DNA of 64,000 nt from Herbaspirillum sp. GW103 (GTDB lineage: Bacteria; Pseudomonadota; Gammaproteobacteria; Burkholderiales; Burkholderiaceae_D), in the NCBI RefSeq assembly GCF_000261365.1, contig NZ_AJVC01000004.1:930001-994000 (forward strand). Direction: 5' to 3'. Below the pieces are notes generated by a model. That model did no database searches. It was not told the origin of the DNA and saw only the letters and a list, made by a program, of their open reading frames with translations. Positions 45,438 to 53,387 of this stretch are shown one piece after another. Position numbers and translations under genes: made by a program. How positions within the stretch are numbered: the first letter of the stretch is position 1; the number at the start of each line of letters is the position of its first letter.

Positions 45438-46228
45438 GGTTGCTGCTCCTTGCCACTGACAGAAAAAGTCTTGATTTGATCTACAGCGGCCTCTGGCAGG
45501 TTCTTCATTTCTCTGCCGAAATCACCCGATTTTCCCTTTGTGTCTTTTAGAATCTCCTGCACCTGCGGAAATCGGTCAAATCCGGGGTTAACCAATAAAT
45601 AGAACCTAACAAACTGCACCAAATCCTCGGAGTCCGTAAGACGATATTTTTTCCATGCTTCACTGGCAATCCGTGCCGTCCGCCTGAACAATTCTGCTTC
45701 ATTCAGTTTTCCTGCCGGATCAATTTTTTCCCCATATTGCTCCAGAAGCGTTCGATGGACGGTTCGATAACTGATCCGCGAAGCTCCCAAGTCACTCCTG
45801 AATTCAGGCTCGACATGAGCATCTGGGTAAAAATGTAATCCTAATATTCTGGTACCGGCGTTTCCTTCCAACTTGGTCGGAGGAAGATGGATATCTTCTT
45901 TAAAGCTAATATATTGAATTGGCTTGTAAAGGTCCTTGGAGGCGACGTCTGCGTCATACATCTTCCACTCAACACTAAATTCCGTGCCTTGCAATTGATA
46001 GCAACAGCTAAGTCTGCCCGCACCAGAACCCGGCATCAAATCTCCGCCGCCGCTGGCCTGATTTCCATACTTGTCGGTAATAACAAATCTGGACAGGTTA
46101 TAAGGCGTGTAATTGAAGGCCTCAATACTCAAGCCGCTATAAGTCGGTTCGGAGGAAAGTCCATCACATCCTACCAACGCCACTACCATCGCAACCGCAC
46201 TGAACAGGGCGCCGCCAATTTTTTTCAT
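45434..46228 (-). CDS. DUF3304-type lipoprotein, probable immunity protein (copy 2)
   Basis: 264 residues with lipobox VALVGC at residues 16-21. DUF3304 pattern: SGLSIEAFNYTPYNLSRFVI and Gly-rich SGGGDLMPGSGAGRLSCCYQ, then DLGASRISY and a helical C-terminal half (FRRTARIASEAWKKY) longer than in the copy at 41244. The stop is fused by a four-base overlap to the Tle1-like start, indicating co-translation and fitting effector/immunity pairing in the periplasm. It is clearly a paralogue of the neighbouring gene at 46309. The DNA of this gene is visibly more AT-rich than the flanking metabolic genes. Confidence 0.78.
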   Translation of the reverse strand: MKKIGGALFSAVAMVVALVGCDGLSSEPTYSGLSIEAFNYTPYNLSRFVITDKYGNQASGGGDLMPGSGAGRLSCCYQLQGTEFSVEWKMYDADVASKDLYKPIQYISFKEDIHLPPTKLEGNAGTRILGLHFYPDAHVEPEFRSDLGASRISYRTVHRTLLEQYGEKIDPAGKLNEAELFRRTARIASEAWKKYRLTDSEDLVQFVRFYLLVNPGFDRFPQVQEILKDTKGKSGDFGREMKNLPEAAVDQIKTFSVSGKEQQP

Positions 46229-46308
46229 CCCATCTCCTGTTATCTCAATTTCGTGTTCACGCGGTTTCAGCGAAAACCTTCATGATCAATCCGGCCTCCA
46301 ATTTCCCG

Positions 46309-47076
46309 CTAGGGGATCTGGCGTATCTCGGCAATAGTCGAAGCGGGCAATTGTTTCATCGCCGCCGCAAAAGCGCCCGGCTTTCCCTGTGTTTCTTGCA
46401 AGATCTTCTTCACTTGCGGATGTTCATCAAAGTTCTTGTTTACCAACAGATTGAAATACACATACTGCTCCAGGTCCGCATCATCAATCAGGCGAAGCTT
46501 GATCCAGCCCTGCCCTGCGATACGGGCCGTGCGCCTGAAAACTTCAAAGAGGTTCAGCTGACCATCGGGATTCATCTGATTGCCGTACTTCGTCACCAAG
46601 CGTTGATCAATTGCGCCAAAGTTGAAGCGAGATCCGCCGAGGTCATTCCTGAATTCAGGCTCGATGTGACCGTCCGGATAAAAATGCAAACCCAGAATCC
46701 TGGCACCTGATCCTCGGCTGATATTGGTCGGAGAAATATGTACCTTTGCAGTCGACTTGATCATCTTGATCGGTGCGTAAATATCACGTGAGGCGATATC
46801 AGCATCATACGCATCCCACTCCACTTCGAACTCGGTCCCCTTTAGTTCATGGCAGCAGGACAAGCTCCCTTCCCCCGAACCAGGTGGCAAATCACCACCA
46901 CCTGAACCTTTGTTTCCGTATTTGTCTTTGATCACAAAGCGGTCAAGGTTGTAAGGCGTGTAGTTGAACGCCTCAAGACTCAAGCCACTATAGGTCGGTT
47001 CGGAAGAGAATCGATCACATCCCGCCAGCACTACCAGCAGCGCTCCAACAGCAATTTTCATTATTACTACGCTCAT
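46309..47076 (-). CDS. DUF3304-type lipoprotein, probable immunity protein (copy 3)
   Basis: 255 residues with lipobox VVLAGC at residues 15-20. Nearly the same layout as the gene at 45434: SGLSLEAFNYTPYNLDRFVI, SGGGDLPPGSGEGSLSCCHE, RILGLHFYPDGHIEPEFRND. Differences are spread along the chain, so it is a diverged duplicate rather than a recent copy. The ATG at 47074-47076 overlaps the adaptor gene's stop by four bases; the alternative MKIAV start 15 bases later has no ribosome-binding site. Eighty bases separate it from copy 2. Confidence 0.78.
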   Translation of the reverse strand: MSVVIMKIAVGALLVVLAGCDRFSSEPTYSGLSLEAFNYTPYNLDRFVIKDKYGNKGSGGGDLPPGSGEGSLSCCHELKGTEFEVEWDAYDADIASRDIYAPIKMIKSTAKVHISPTNISRGSGARILGLHFYPDGHIEPEFRNDLGGSRFNFGAIDQRLVTKYGNQMNPDGQLNLFEVFRRTARIAGQGWIKLRLIDDADLEQYVYFNLLVNKNFDEHPQVKKILQETQGKPGAFAAAMKQLPASTIAEIRQIP

Positions 47077-48023
47077 GCAGCCGCATCCTCTCTGCCGACA
47101 AGCTCTTCCTTATCCCACAAGGGAAGATCAACCGCATAGATCTCATCGGGAAGCGCCTGAATCGCCGCAGCGAAGGCCTCGAACCCGGCAGGCGGAGCTT
47201 GCAGCAAGGAGGCGAAGGCAGGATGCAGCCAGGCGGCACCCGAGGTGTACAAGGCCGGCAAGAGACACTGAAGCTGACGCTCGGCATCGTCTATCCCCGC
47301 AGCACAGAGCTGGTCGACATGTGCCTGCAAAAACGCAGCCAAGCGTCCGCGCGCCACACGAGCGAGCTCCGGGGCAATCAGCGACTGCAGACGATTGATC
47401 AGGATATCGACTTGGGAGGACTGCATCAGCTGCGCCAACTGCCGGTCATCGAGTTGCACCAATGATCTGCCCAACGCAGGTTCGGACAGGGGCGCAATAT
47501 GCTCTGCCTGGTGGTCCTGGAAAAATGTCTGCACACGCGCCGTTCGGTCCAGGCAGGACAGGCTGACCAGCGGTGCGCAGAACTGCGCATGTTGCTGTGG
47601 CGTCAGGCAACCCAGCCATTGCGGAAGAATGCGGGTATCGTACCAACGCAACAGCATGGTTTGTCCCTCACTCAGATCCACCGTGTGGAACAGCCGCAGA
47701 TGGGCTGCCAGCGCATCAAGCGGCAACGGTGATGCCATCCAGGACAGGCAAGGATGCTCAAGACCCATCGACCATAGCCATTCACACAGACGCTGCAAGC
47801 TGCTGTCCTGCGCGCTGTCCAGATCGATCAGCAAGGGGGCGATCTCGGGCAGGACGGCTTCCTGTCGTCCTTCAAACAATGAGGAAAAACGCTGGCCCTG
47901 CAGGGGCCGCTGTCGGAACGCGCCTTCCACCGGTGCACTGTCGAGCAGAGCAAAGCGATGAAGCCGAGCTTGCGCAGGCGCTCTGCACCAGTCCAGCAGA
48001 GGCTGACAAGGGTTATCGGTCAT
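47073..48023 (-). CDS. DUF4123-domain T6SS effector adaptor (vgrG-linked)
   Basis: 316 residues. The DUF4123 part spans residues ~15-150 (FALLDSAPVEGAF, SSLFEGRQEAVLPEIAPLLI, LFHTVDLSEGQTMLLRWYDT) and the helical tail ~200-316 (INRLQSLIAPELARVARGRL). Start at ATG 48021-48023, overlapping the vgrG stop by four bases, so VgrG and adaptor are translated together. Same architecture as the protein at 42249 but clearly diverged. It probably docks the Tle1-like effector, or one encoded elsewhere, on this VgrG. Confidence 0.85.
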   Translation of the reverse strand: MTDNPCQPLLDWCRAPAQARLHRFALLDSAPVEGAFRQRPLQGQRFSSLFEGRQEAVLPEIAPLLIDLDSAQDSSLQRLCEWLWSMGLEHPCLSWMASPLPLDALAAHLRLFHTVDLSEGQTMLLRWYDTRILPQWLGCLTPQQHAQFCAPLVSLSCLDRTARVQTFFQDHQAEHIAPLSEPALGRSLVQLDDRQLAQLMQSSQVDILINRLQSLIAPELARVARGRLAAFLQAHVDQLCAAGIDDAERQLQCLLPALYTSGAAWLHPAFASLLQAPPAGFEAFAAAIQALPDEIYAVDLPLWDKEELVGREDAAA

Positions 48024-50965
48024 ACCAGTACTCCCGGCGCACCCTGCTTCATCGCGGCCAGAATGCAGTCCTTGCAAACGCTGTTGGGCAAGACAGGCAT
48101 CGGAACCTCCTGCCGCACCGGCCCCTGGAACAGCTTCTGTGCAGCATGAATGGTGAGCTTCCCCGGACACTGCACCGTAATATTGCCACCCTCGATGGTG
48201 ATGTTGGCCCCGCCCGCCGTGGATAGCGTGATCTTCTTGGCCGCCGCCCAATCCACACTGGTCTTGGCACTCACCACGCTCACCTGATCGCGCGCCTGTA
48301 CCGCCAGCGTATCGGCTTGCGCCTGCACATCGATATTCTGCTGTGCGGCGATCATCTGCAAACCCTGTCCGCCCTCGCCCGCTGCAACGGCCCCGGCCAG
48401 CACGCCCAGGGCCTGCCCGCTGCGCATGCGCAGCTGGTTGCCGCTCACATGCTGGCTGTCGTGGCCGGACATCAGGCTCACCGTCTCGCCATTGGCCAGT
48501 TGCAGATGCTGGCCCGCGACCACGCCCAGGCCTTCCCTGGCAGCGATGCCGATCAGGGCTGCGGTGCTCTGCGGGAGCTTGCCCTCACCCGTCTGCGTGT
48601 TGGCGGCCGCCACGTCCTCGCCGCTCTTGTCGGGCACGCCATCGACCATGCCGGCTGCTGCCGTGCGAATGGCTTCGAGCGGCGCGGCACTGTCGTTGAT
48701 GACGCTGGCATTGGCCTGCGCCGGGCCGACATGGCCGGCCAGCGCGACGGTCTTGTGGGTCACCGCCGCTTCATTGAAGGTCTTGCCCAGCAGCGTGGCC
48801 TGCTTCAACAGGGCCATGCCGCCGGCATTGTCACCGGCCGGGTCGCGGCTGGAGGCGCCATGTTGGATCTGGTAGCTGGAGAACAGAATACCGCTGCCCG
48901 CGCGGATCGCCCCATAGGCATCGGTGCGCAGTTCCGCACCGGTACCGCGGAAACTGCCGCGATAGTTGTCCGCCGTGTGGACAAGATGACCGAGGTTGAG
49001 TTCGGACGCCGCCTGCGAAGTCTTGAGCTGGATGCGGCTCTGGGCATCGGTATCGTCGAACAGCAACTGGTTGTAGCCGGCCCCGCCAAATTCCTTGGAA
49101 CGAATGCCCCACTGCGCAGCAGCGTTGCGATGCCCGTCGCCATCCTGACTGCCGCCGTGCCATGTCGGCGCATTGCCGCCGGCCAGATTGCCCTGGCCAC
49201 TGGGAGAAAGATCGCTGGCACTCGTGAAGACCTTGTTGCGCTCCTGCTCGCCACCCTGCGCTGCTTCGCCTCCCGGCGTGGGTGAGGCGGAACCTTCACC
49301 CTGGCCGTTGTAGAGCGCGCCCAGGATGACCGGGCGATCGATGTCGTCTTCCAGAAACTGCACCAGGACCTCCTGTCCGATACGCGGCAGGAACTGCATG
49401 CCATTACCGCCACCGGCCGCGCGCTGCGCCACGCGGACCCAGCAAGTGGCTGTCGCATCGTTGTTGCGGCCCTGCCAGTGGAAACGGATGCGGACCCGAC
49501 CCAGGCGGTCGCAATGAATCTCATCGCCGCCGTTGGCCGTACTCTGTCCATCGGGACCCACTACGATGGCACTCTGGCTGCCCCGGGCGGTGGCCCCCGC
49601 GTGGCGATACAGGCCAGTGCCATCTGCCAGCACCGGACGCCATACGACGTCCGCGCGTATCGCCTCGAAAGCGTTGGCGTAACCGAGCTTGCGCGCCTGG
49701 GAGATGACTGCGTCGAAATCGGCGCGCTCGCTCATGGCGGCAGCATCAGGATGCTGGCTGCCTTGCGCAATCTGGTGCTGCGACTGGCATGCGACCAGGC
49801 ATTCTTCCAGCAGTGGGGGCAGTGGACCGAACAGTTCGGCCAAGCCTTCCTGCGCATCTTTGGGTAAATTATTTATACCCACACTCGCGACCGACAATAC
49901 CGCGTATTCGGGGGACTTTCCGGTTGCTGCGGAAAGGCCCAGCGGGCCTTGGGCCAGCGTGAAGCGAGTGCCCGGACGCAGGGTACGCACGGTGCTGCGC
50001 GCCTGCCACAGCTTGTTGCGCGCCTCGCTGGCTTCCAGGTGCAGCCGCGCGTAGCGGTCGGCCTCGGCAGCACTGCGATAGGCGTAGAGTCCGGGGCTAT
50101 CGTAGCTTTCCAGGCGCGGCGCATCCTGGTGGCCGAACTCATGGCAGGTCGGCATGCTGGTGGCGACCGCCTGCTTGCTCTTGTAGTCATAGGAAAGCAA
50201 GGTGAAGGATGCCGGCTGCAAGGTCCGGCGCGCAGCCAGGGCCTGGATGCTGTCCTGTTCCTCGCGGGCAGTACCGGCATGGAAGCGGATGCCCTGCCCG
50301 CCCAGCTCGGCAGCACTGCTGGCATCCTCGGGGAAGACGGTGGCCCGGGAAGAATCGGCAAACAATACCAGCCGGTGCCCGGCACTGGCCTCGGCGAATT
50401 CCTCGACACGCCAGGACAAGCCCTCGGCCGCCAACAGGCGGCTGACGAAATCGAGATCGCACTCACGGTATTGCACCGTATAGCTACGCGGCGCCAGGTC
50501 CTGCAGAAAGGACATCACTTCGTCCGACCACTGCCAGGCCGCATGCGGGGCATAGCCGCCGAACACGTCCTCGACGATCTCGACGACGCTTTTGTCCTGC
50601 CACACGCGGCTGTTGCGTGATTGGCTCAGCAACCAGATCCAGTGGACCAGGCGCAGCCGGTAACGGGCCAGCCCTCCCTCACTGGCGAGCTTGGCGGCTT
50701 CGTTGACCAGCCCCGAGAAGCTGGCACTGGAACCGTCGGCAAGGCTCACCTGCAAGCTGGCCCGTTGGCCGATCAGCGTGTTGAGCGACAAGCCGGCGTC
50801 CAGGCTGAGGGCGATCACCTCGCGCACGCCGACGGCATGCAGACCTTCGGAGGCGGCGAAGGCTTCCACCAGCAGATCGCCGGTAGCGACACGCTCTCCC
50901 AGGGAGAGCCGATAGAGACGGGTCGCGCTGGTGAATTGCACCAGCTGGTTGAGCAGCTCAGACAT
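48020..50965 (-). CDS. tssI: T6SS spike protein VgrG (TssI) with DUF2345 extension
   Basis: 981 residues. Residues ~10-400 form the gp27-like base (LYRLSLGERVATGDLLVEAF; YTVQYRECDLDFVSRLLAAE near 182). A gp5-like OB domain follows near 470-560 (IHCDRLGRVRIRFHWQGRNN; then RIGQEVLVQFLEDDIDRPVI). Residues ~630-690 hold a conserved VgrG segment (FGGAGYNQLLFDDTDAQSRI) and ~690-960 a DUF2345-type beta-helical extension (GVVAGQHLQLANGETVSLMS, TLAVQARDQVSVVSAKTSVD), ending in a Cys-containing tail with CKDCILAAMKQGAPG. No enzymatic domain is evident, so effectors are cargo brought by DUF4123 adaptors. First gene of the minus-strand train. Confidence 0.95.
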   Translation of the reverse strand: MSELLNQLVQFTSATRLYRLSLGERVATGDLLVEAFAASEGLHAVGVREVIALSLDAGLSLNTLIGQRASLQVSLADGSSASFSGLVNEAAKLASEGGLARYRLRLVHWIWLLSQSRNSRVWQDKSVVEIVEDVFGGYAPHAAWQWSDEVMSFLQDLAPRSYTVQYRECDLDFVSRLLAAEGLSWRVEEFAEASAGHRLVLFADSSRATVFPEDASSAAELGGQGIRFHAGTAREEQDSIQALAARRTLQPASFTLLSYDYKSKQAVATSMPTCHEFGHQDAPRLESYDSPGLYAYRSAAEADRYARLHLEASEARNKLWQARSTVRTLRPGTRFTLAQGPLGLSAATGKSPEYAVLSVASVGINNLPKDAQEGLAELFGPLPPLLEECLVACQSQHQIAQGSQHPDAAAMSERADFDAVISQARKLGYANAFEAIRADVVWRPVLADGTGLYRHAGATARGSQSAIVVGPDGQSTANGGDEIHCDRLGRVRIRFHWQGRNNDATATCWVRVAQRAAGGGNGMQFLPRIGQEVLVQFLEDDIDRPVILGALYNGQGEGSASPTPGGEAAQGGEQERNKVFTSASDLSPSGQGNLAGGNAPTWHGGSQDGDGHRNAAAQWGIRSKEFGGAGYNQLLFDDTDAQSRIQLKTSQAASELNLGHLVHTADNYRGSFRGTGAELRTDAYGAIRAGSGILFSSYQIQHGASSRDPAGDNAGGMALLKQATLLGKTFNEAAVTHKTVALAGHVGPAQANASVINDSAAPLEAIRTAAAGMVDGVPDKSGEDVAAANTQTGEGKLPQSTAALIGIAAREGLGVVAGQHLQLANGETVSLMSGHDSQHVSGNQLRMRSGQALGVLAGAVAAGEGGQGLQMIAAQQNIDVQAQADTLAVQARDQVSVVSAKTSVDWAAAKKITLSTAGGANITIEGGNITVQCPGKLTIHAAQKLFQGPVRQEVPMPVLPNSVCKDCILAAMKQGAPGVLV

Positions 50966-51043
50966 CGGTCACCGATTGTGCAGAAGAAGAAACAAGATTG
51001 AGCTCAGAATTCTCTGCAGACTGCCCGGGTCGGGCAATCTGCA

Positions 51044-51979
51044 TCAATTGTTCGTATTGGCCACCTTGCAGGCGGGATCGCTGTCCCAGCGTCCCGAGCA
51101 GATGCGCCAACGGCAGAATTCACCTTCAACGAAACCCAGCGCATGACAGCGTTGCAGCAGTGAGGCGGTACTCTCGCCGTTCTTGCGCTCCACCACATCG
51201 ACATTGCGGGCATCCTTCTGCCGGGAGGGCCCAGGATGCGCCTGCGAAGACTTCGCAGGGGCGCCTTGCCCGCTCGCAGCATCGCCACCGTTTGCATTGC
51301 TGGCGCCCTCGGGGCTGCGTTTCTTCTCGACCTCGCCGGAGCGGGCGACCAGGGCCTTGATCAGATCGACATCGCTGTCGTTGCGATTCTCGGCCTTGGC
51401 TGCCTTCCTCTTTTTTTCCTCATGCTGGGCTGTCGACCTGGGGGGCTTCACGGTTTTTTCCGGCTTGGCTTCGAGGGCGTTCTTCAGCGTCGCCGGCGGT
51501 GGCTTGACGCCTTCCTCCAGCGCCGAAGTCAACTGGTCCGGGCCACGGGCGGGGTTGGAGTCCGCCGCCGGGTCTGGTGCCGGGGCACTGGTATCGTTGA
51601 TGACCGCTGTATCGGTCGCGGCCGAAGCGACGCCTGAAGCTGGCCCGGTGTCGGTGGTCGATGCAGGTGCAGCGGCTGCCGGTGGCGGCCTGGATGGGGT
51701 TGCAGAGGCTTGCACGGAAGTGCTTCCACCATCATGACCGTGCAGACGCAAGGCTGCCAGCGTGATGCCGCCGGCGACCAGCAACAGCAGCAGCACGATG
51801 AACAGCACACGACGCGGCTTGTGTGTTCCTGCGCCATTGCCACTGCCATTGCTGCGGGCTTTTTTCTTTCCGTCCGAAATCGAATTGAGGATGCGAACTT
51901 CATCCGCAGACGAAGTGTCCGATGCAGGCATCAAGCTTGGTCTTCTGGATCCAGGTTTTTCTTGGTTCGGAGGCTGCAA
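51044..51979 (-). CDS. Single-pass membrane protein with disordered linker, T6SS-associated
   Basis: 311 residues. A charged cytoplasmic N-terminus is followed by one TM helix near 57-76 (RRVLFIVLLLLLVAGGITLA), then a long Pro/Ala/Thr- and Lys-rich low-complexity stretch (~80-265), and a compact C-terminal motif SLLQRCHALGFVEGEFCRWR, then ICSGRWDSDPACK with four Cys. The four Cys could form disulfides in the periplasm. I do not recognise a named family. An in-frame ATG near residue 17 (MPASDTSS) is an alternative start. It lies 78 bases upstream of vgrG on the same strand and is divergent from the TagX-like gene, so a T6SS envelope role is plausible but inferred. Confidence 0.65.
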   Translation of the reverse strand: MQPPNQEKPGSRRPSLMPASDTSSADEVRILNSISDGKKKARSNGSGNGAGTHKPRRVLFIVLLLLLVAGGITLAALRLHGHDGGSTSVQASATPSRPPPAAAAPASTTDTGPASGVASAATDTAVINDTSAPAPDPAADSNPARGPDQLTSALEEGVKPPPATLKNALEAKPEKTVKPPRSTAQHEEKKRKAAKAENRNDSDVDLIKALVARSGEVEKKRSPEGASNANGGDAASGQGAPAKSSQAHPGPSRQKDARNVDVVERKNGESTASLLQRCHALGFVEGEFCRWRICSGRWDSDPACKVANTNN

Positions 51980-52154
51980 GGCCGTACTCCTGAGTTATCC
52001 AACTTGAAACAAGTTGTTTGATTTTTATTAATTTTCCGTTGACTGCCAGTCCGGCTCGATCACTTGCCAATGAGCCGGATCAATTCCAGAAACGTGTCGG
52101 CGTCCGCACCTTCAGTGCCACCCAGCGTCGACCAGAATAAAAAGGGGATTCGTC
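51980..52154. promoter_or_regulatory. Divergent control region in the T6SS island
   Basis: 175-base gap between the minus-strand vgrG unit and the plus-strand tagX-tssM unit. AT-rich at 52005-52035 (AGTTGTTTGATTTTTATTAA), where promoters for both directions are expected. No strong palindrome was found. AAGGGG at 52141-52146 serves the GTG start at 52155. Confidence 0.4.
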
Positions 52155-52994
52155 GTGCTGTTCCTTCTCATTGCCACCTATCTGCTGGTCACCGGCTTCG
52201 CGATGTGGCTGCTGCTGTTTCCGTCCGGCAGAGGACTGACGTTACGCTTCCTGCACGCCCGGCTTGCAGGTCTGCGCTCACGATGGGAACGCTGGAACAG
52301 AAGAAGCGACGAGGTGATTGCAGGGACCACATCCAGCGTACGGAGTTCCCTGACAGCGAGTGTCGACTACGTGCGCAATAATTACGTAATTGTGTCAACG
52401 ATCGCAGTATTGCTGATAGGTCCAGCCATCGTTGCATTTCTGTTAAGCGGCAAGTCGATGCTGCAGGGTTTTGACGACACCCAGCGCGTAACCAATTCTC
52501 AAATTGCGGAACTTTTAAAAGGCGAGCAACTCGTACCACCGCCGCCCTTGCCGCCGGACATGTTTACCACTGCGGAAGTGGTCCAGGTCCGTCCGATGCT
52601 GGTCAACGCCAGCCGCAACTGGCAACTGCTCAATCCAGAATACGCCCAACGCCTGCTGCTGGTCTTCAAGATCATGAAGGAAAAGCATGGTTACGAGATG
52701 GCGCTCATCGAGGGTTACCGCAGTCCGGAGCGCCAGAACATGCTGGCCGGGATGGGGGGCAACGTCACCAATGCAGCCGCGTTCCAGAGCTACCACCAGT
52801 ACGGCCTTGCGGGCGACTGCGCCTTTGTCCGGAACGGCAAGCTGGTCATCAGCGAAAAGGATCCATGGGCCATGGAAGGCTATCGTCTCTATGGCGAGGT
52901 CGCCGAGTCGGTGGGACTGACCTGGGGCGGCCGCTGGAAACTGATGGATTTCGGTCACACGGAATACCGCATGCCGGGCGTGATGAAGAAATGA
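52155..52994 (+). CDS. tagX: TagX-like M15 peptidoglycan peptidase of the T6SS (GTG start)
   Basis: 279 residues beginning at GTG 52155, eight bases after AAGGGG. Two TM segments (residues ~2-22 and ~78-98). A periplasmic VanY/M15 peptidase domain at ~150-279 has zinc-site residues in YHQYGLAGDCAFVRNG (His-x6-Asp) and in LMDFGHTEYRMPG (His). The substrate-pocket motif EGYRSPERQNMLAG is typical. TagX-type enzymes cut peptide cross-links to let the T6SS cross the cell wall. It is in the same direction as the PAAR, tssM and tagF genes. The GTG start gives a good first helix. Confidence 0.85.
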   Translation: MLFLLIATYLLVTGFAMWLLLFPSGRGLTLRFLHARLAGLRSRWERWNRRSDEVIAGTTSSVRSSLTASVDYVRNNYVIVSTIAVLLIGPAIVAFLLSGKSMLQGFDDTQRVTNSQIAELLKGEQLVPPPPLPPDMFTTAEVVQVRPMLVNASRNWQLLNPEYAQRLLLVFKIMKEKHGYEMALIEGYRSPERQNMLAGMGGNVTNAAAFQSYHQYGLAGDCAFVRNGKLVISEKDPWAMEGYRLYGEVAESVGLTWGGRWKLMDFGHTEYRMPGVMKK

Positions 52995-53062
52995 AGCTGG
53001 AGGCGGCCCCTTGCCCGGCCGCCCGCATAAAGACAGACCATAGAAATACAAGGGGATACACC

Positions 53063-53320
53063 ATGAGCAAGCCGATCATCGTCCTCGGCGACAAGACTTC
53101 GCACGGTGGCAGCGTCATCGAAGGTTCCGGTCAGACTCTGGTCGGCAACAAGCCGGTGGCGCGCATCGGCGACAAGGTCAGTTGCCCGCACCACGGCACC
53201 ACCACCATCGTCAGCGGCGACCCCACCATGGTGGTGGATGGCGCGCCGGTAGCGCGCGATGGCGACAAGACCGCCTGCGGCGCGGTACTCATTGCCGGTC
53301 AGGCGACCACGACGCTCTGA
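53063..53320 (+). CDS. PAAR-domain T6SS spike tip protein
   Basis: 85 residues, essentially the PAAR domain alone: KPIIVLGDKTSHGGSVIEGS, VARIGDKVSCPHHGTTTIVS with the zinc-binding Cys/His, VDGAPVARDGDKTACGAVLI. It sharpens the VgrG tip and carries no C-terminal toxin. AGGGGA precedes ATG 53063. It lies between the TagX-like and thiolase-fold genes and can cap the VgrG encoded at 48020. Confidence 0.92.
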   Translation: MSKPIIVLGDKTSHGGSVIEGSGQTLVGNKPVARIGDKVSCPHHGTTTIVSGDPTMVVDGAPVARDGDKTACGAVLIAGQATTTL

Positions 53321-53387
53321 GCGAACCCAACCATCATGACAGGGGCAGGGCCGACTACAACAATAAGAATCCAGAAAGCGAACGCTG

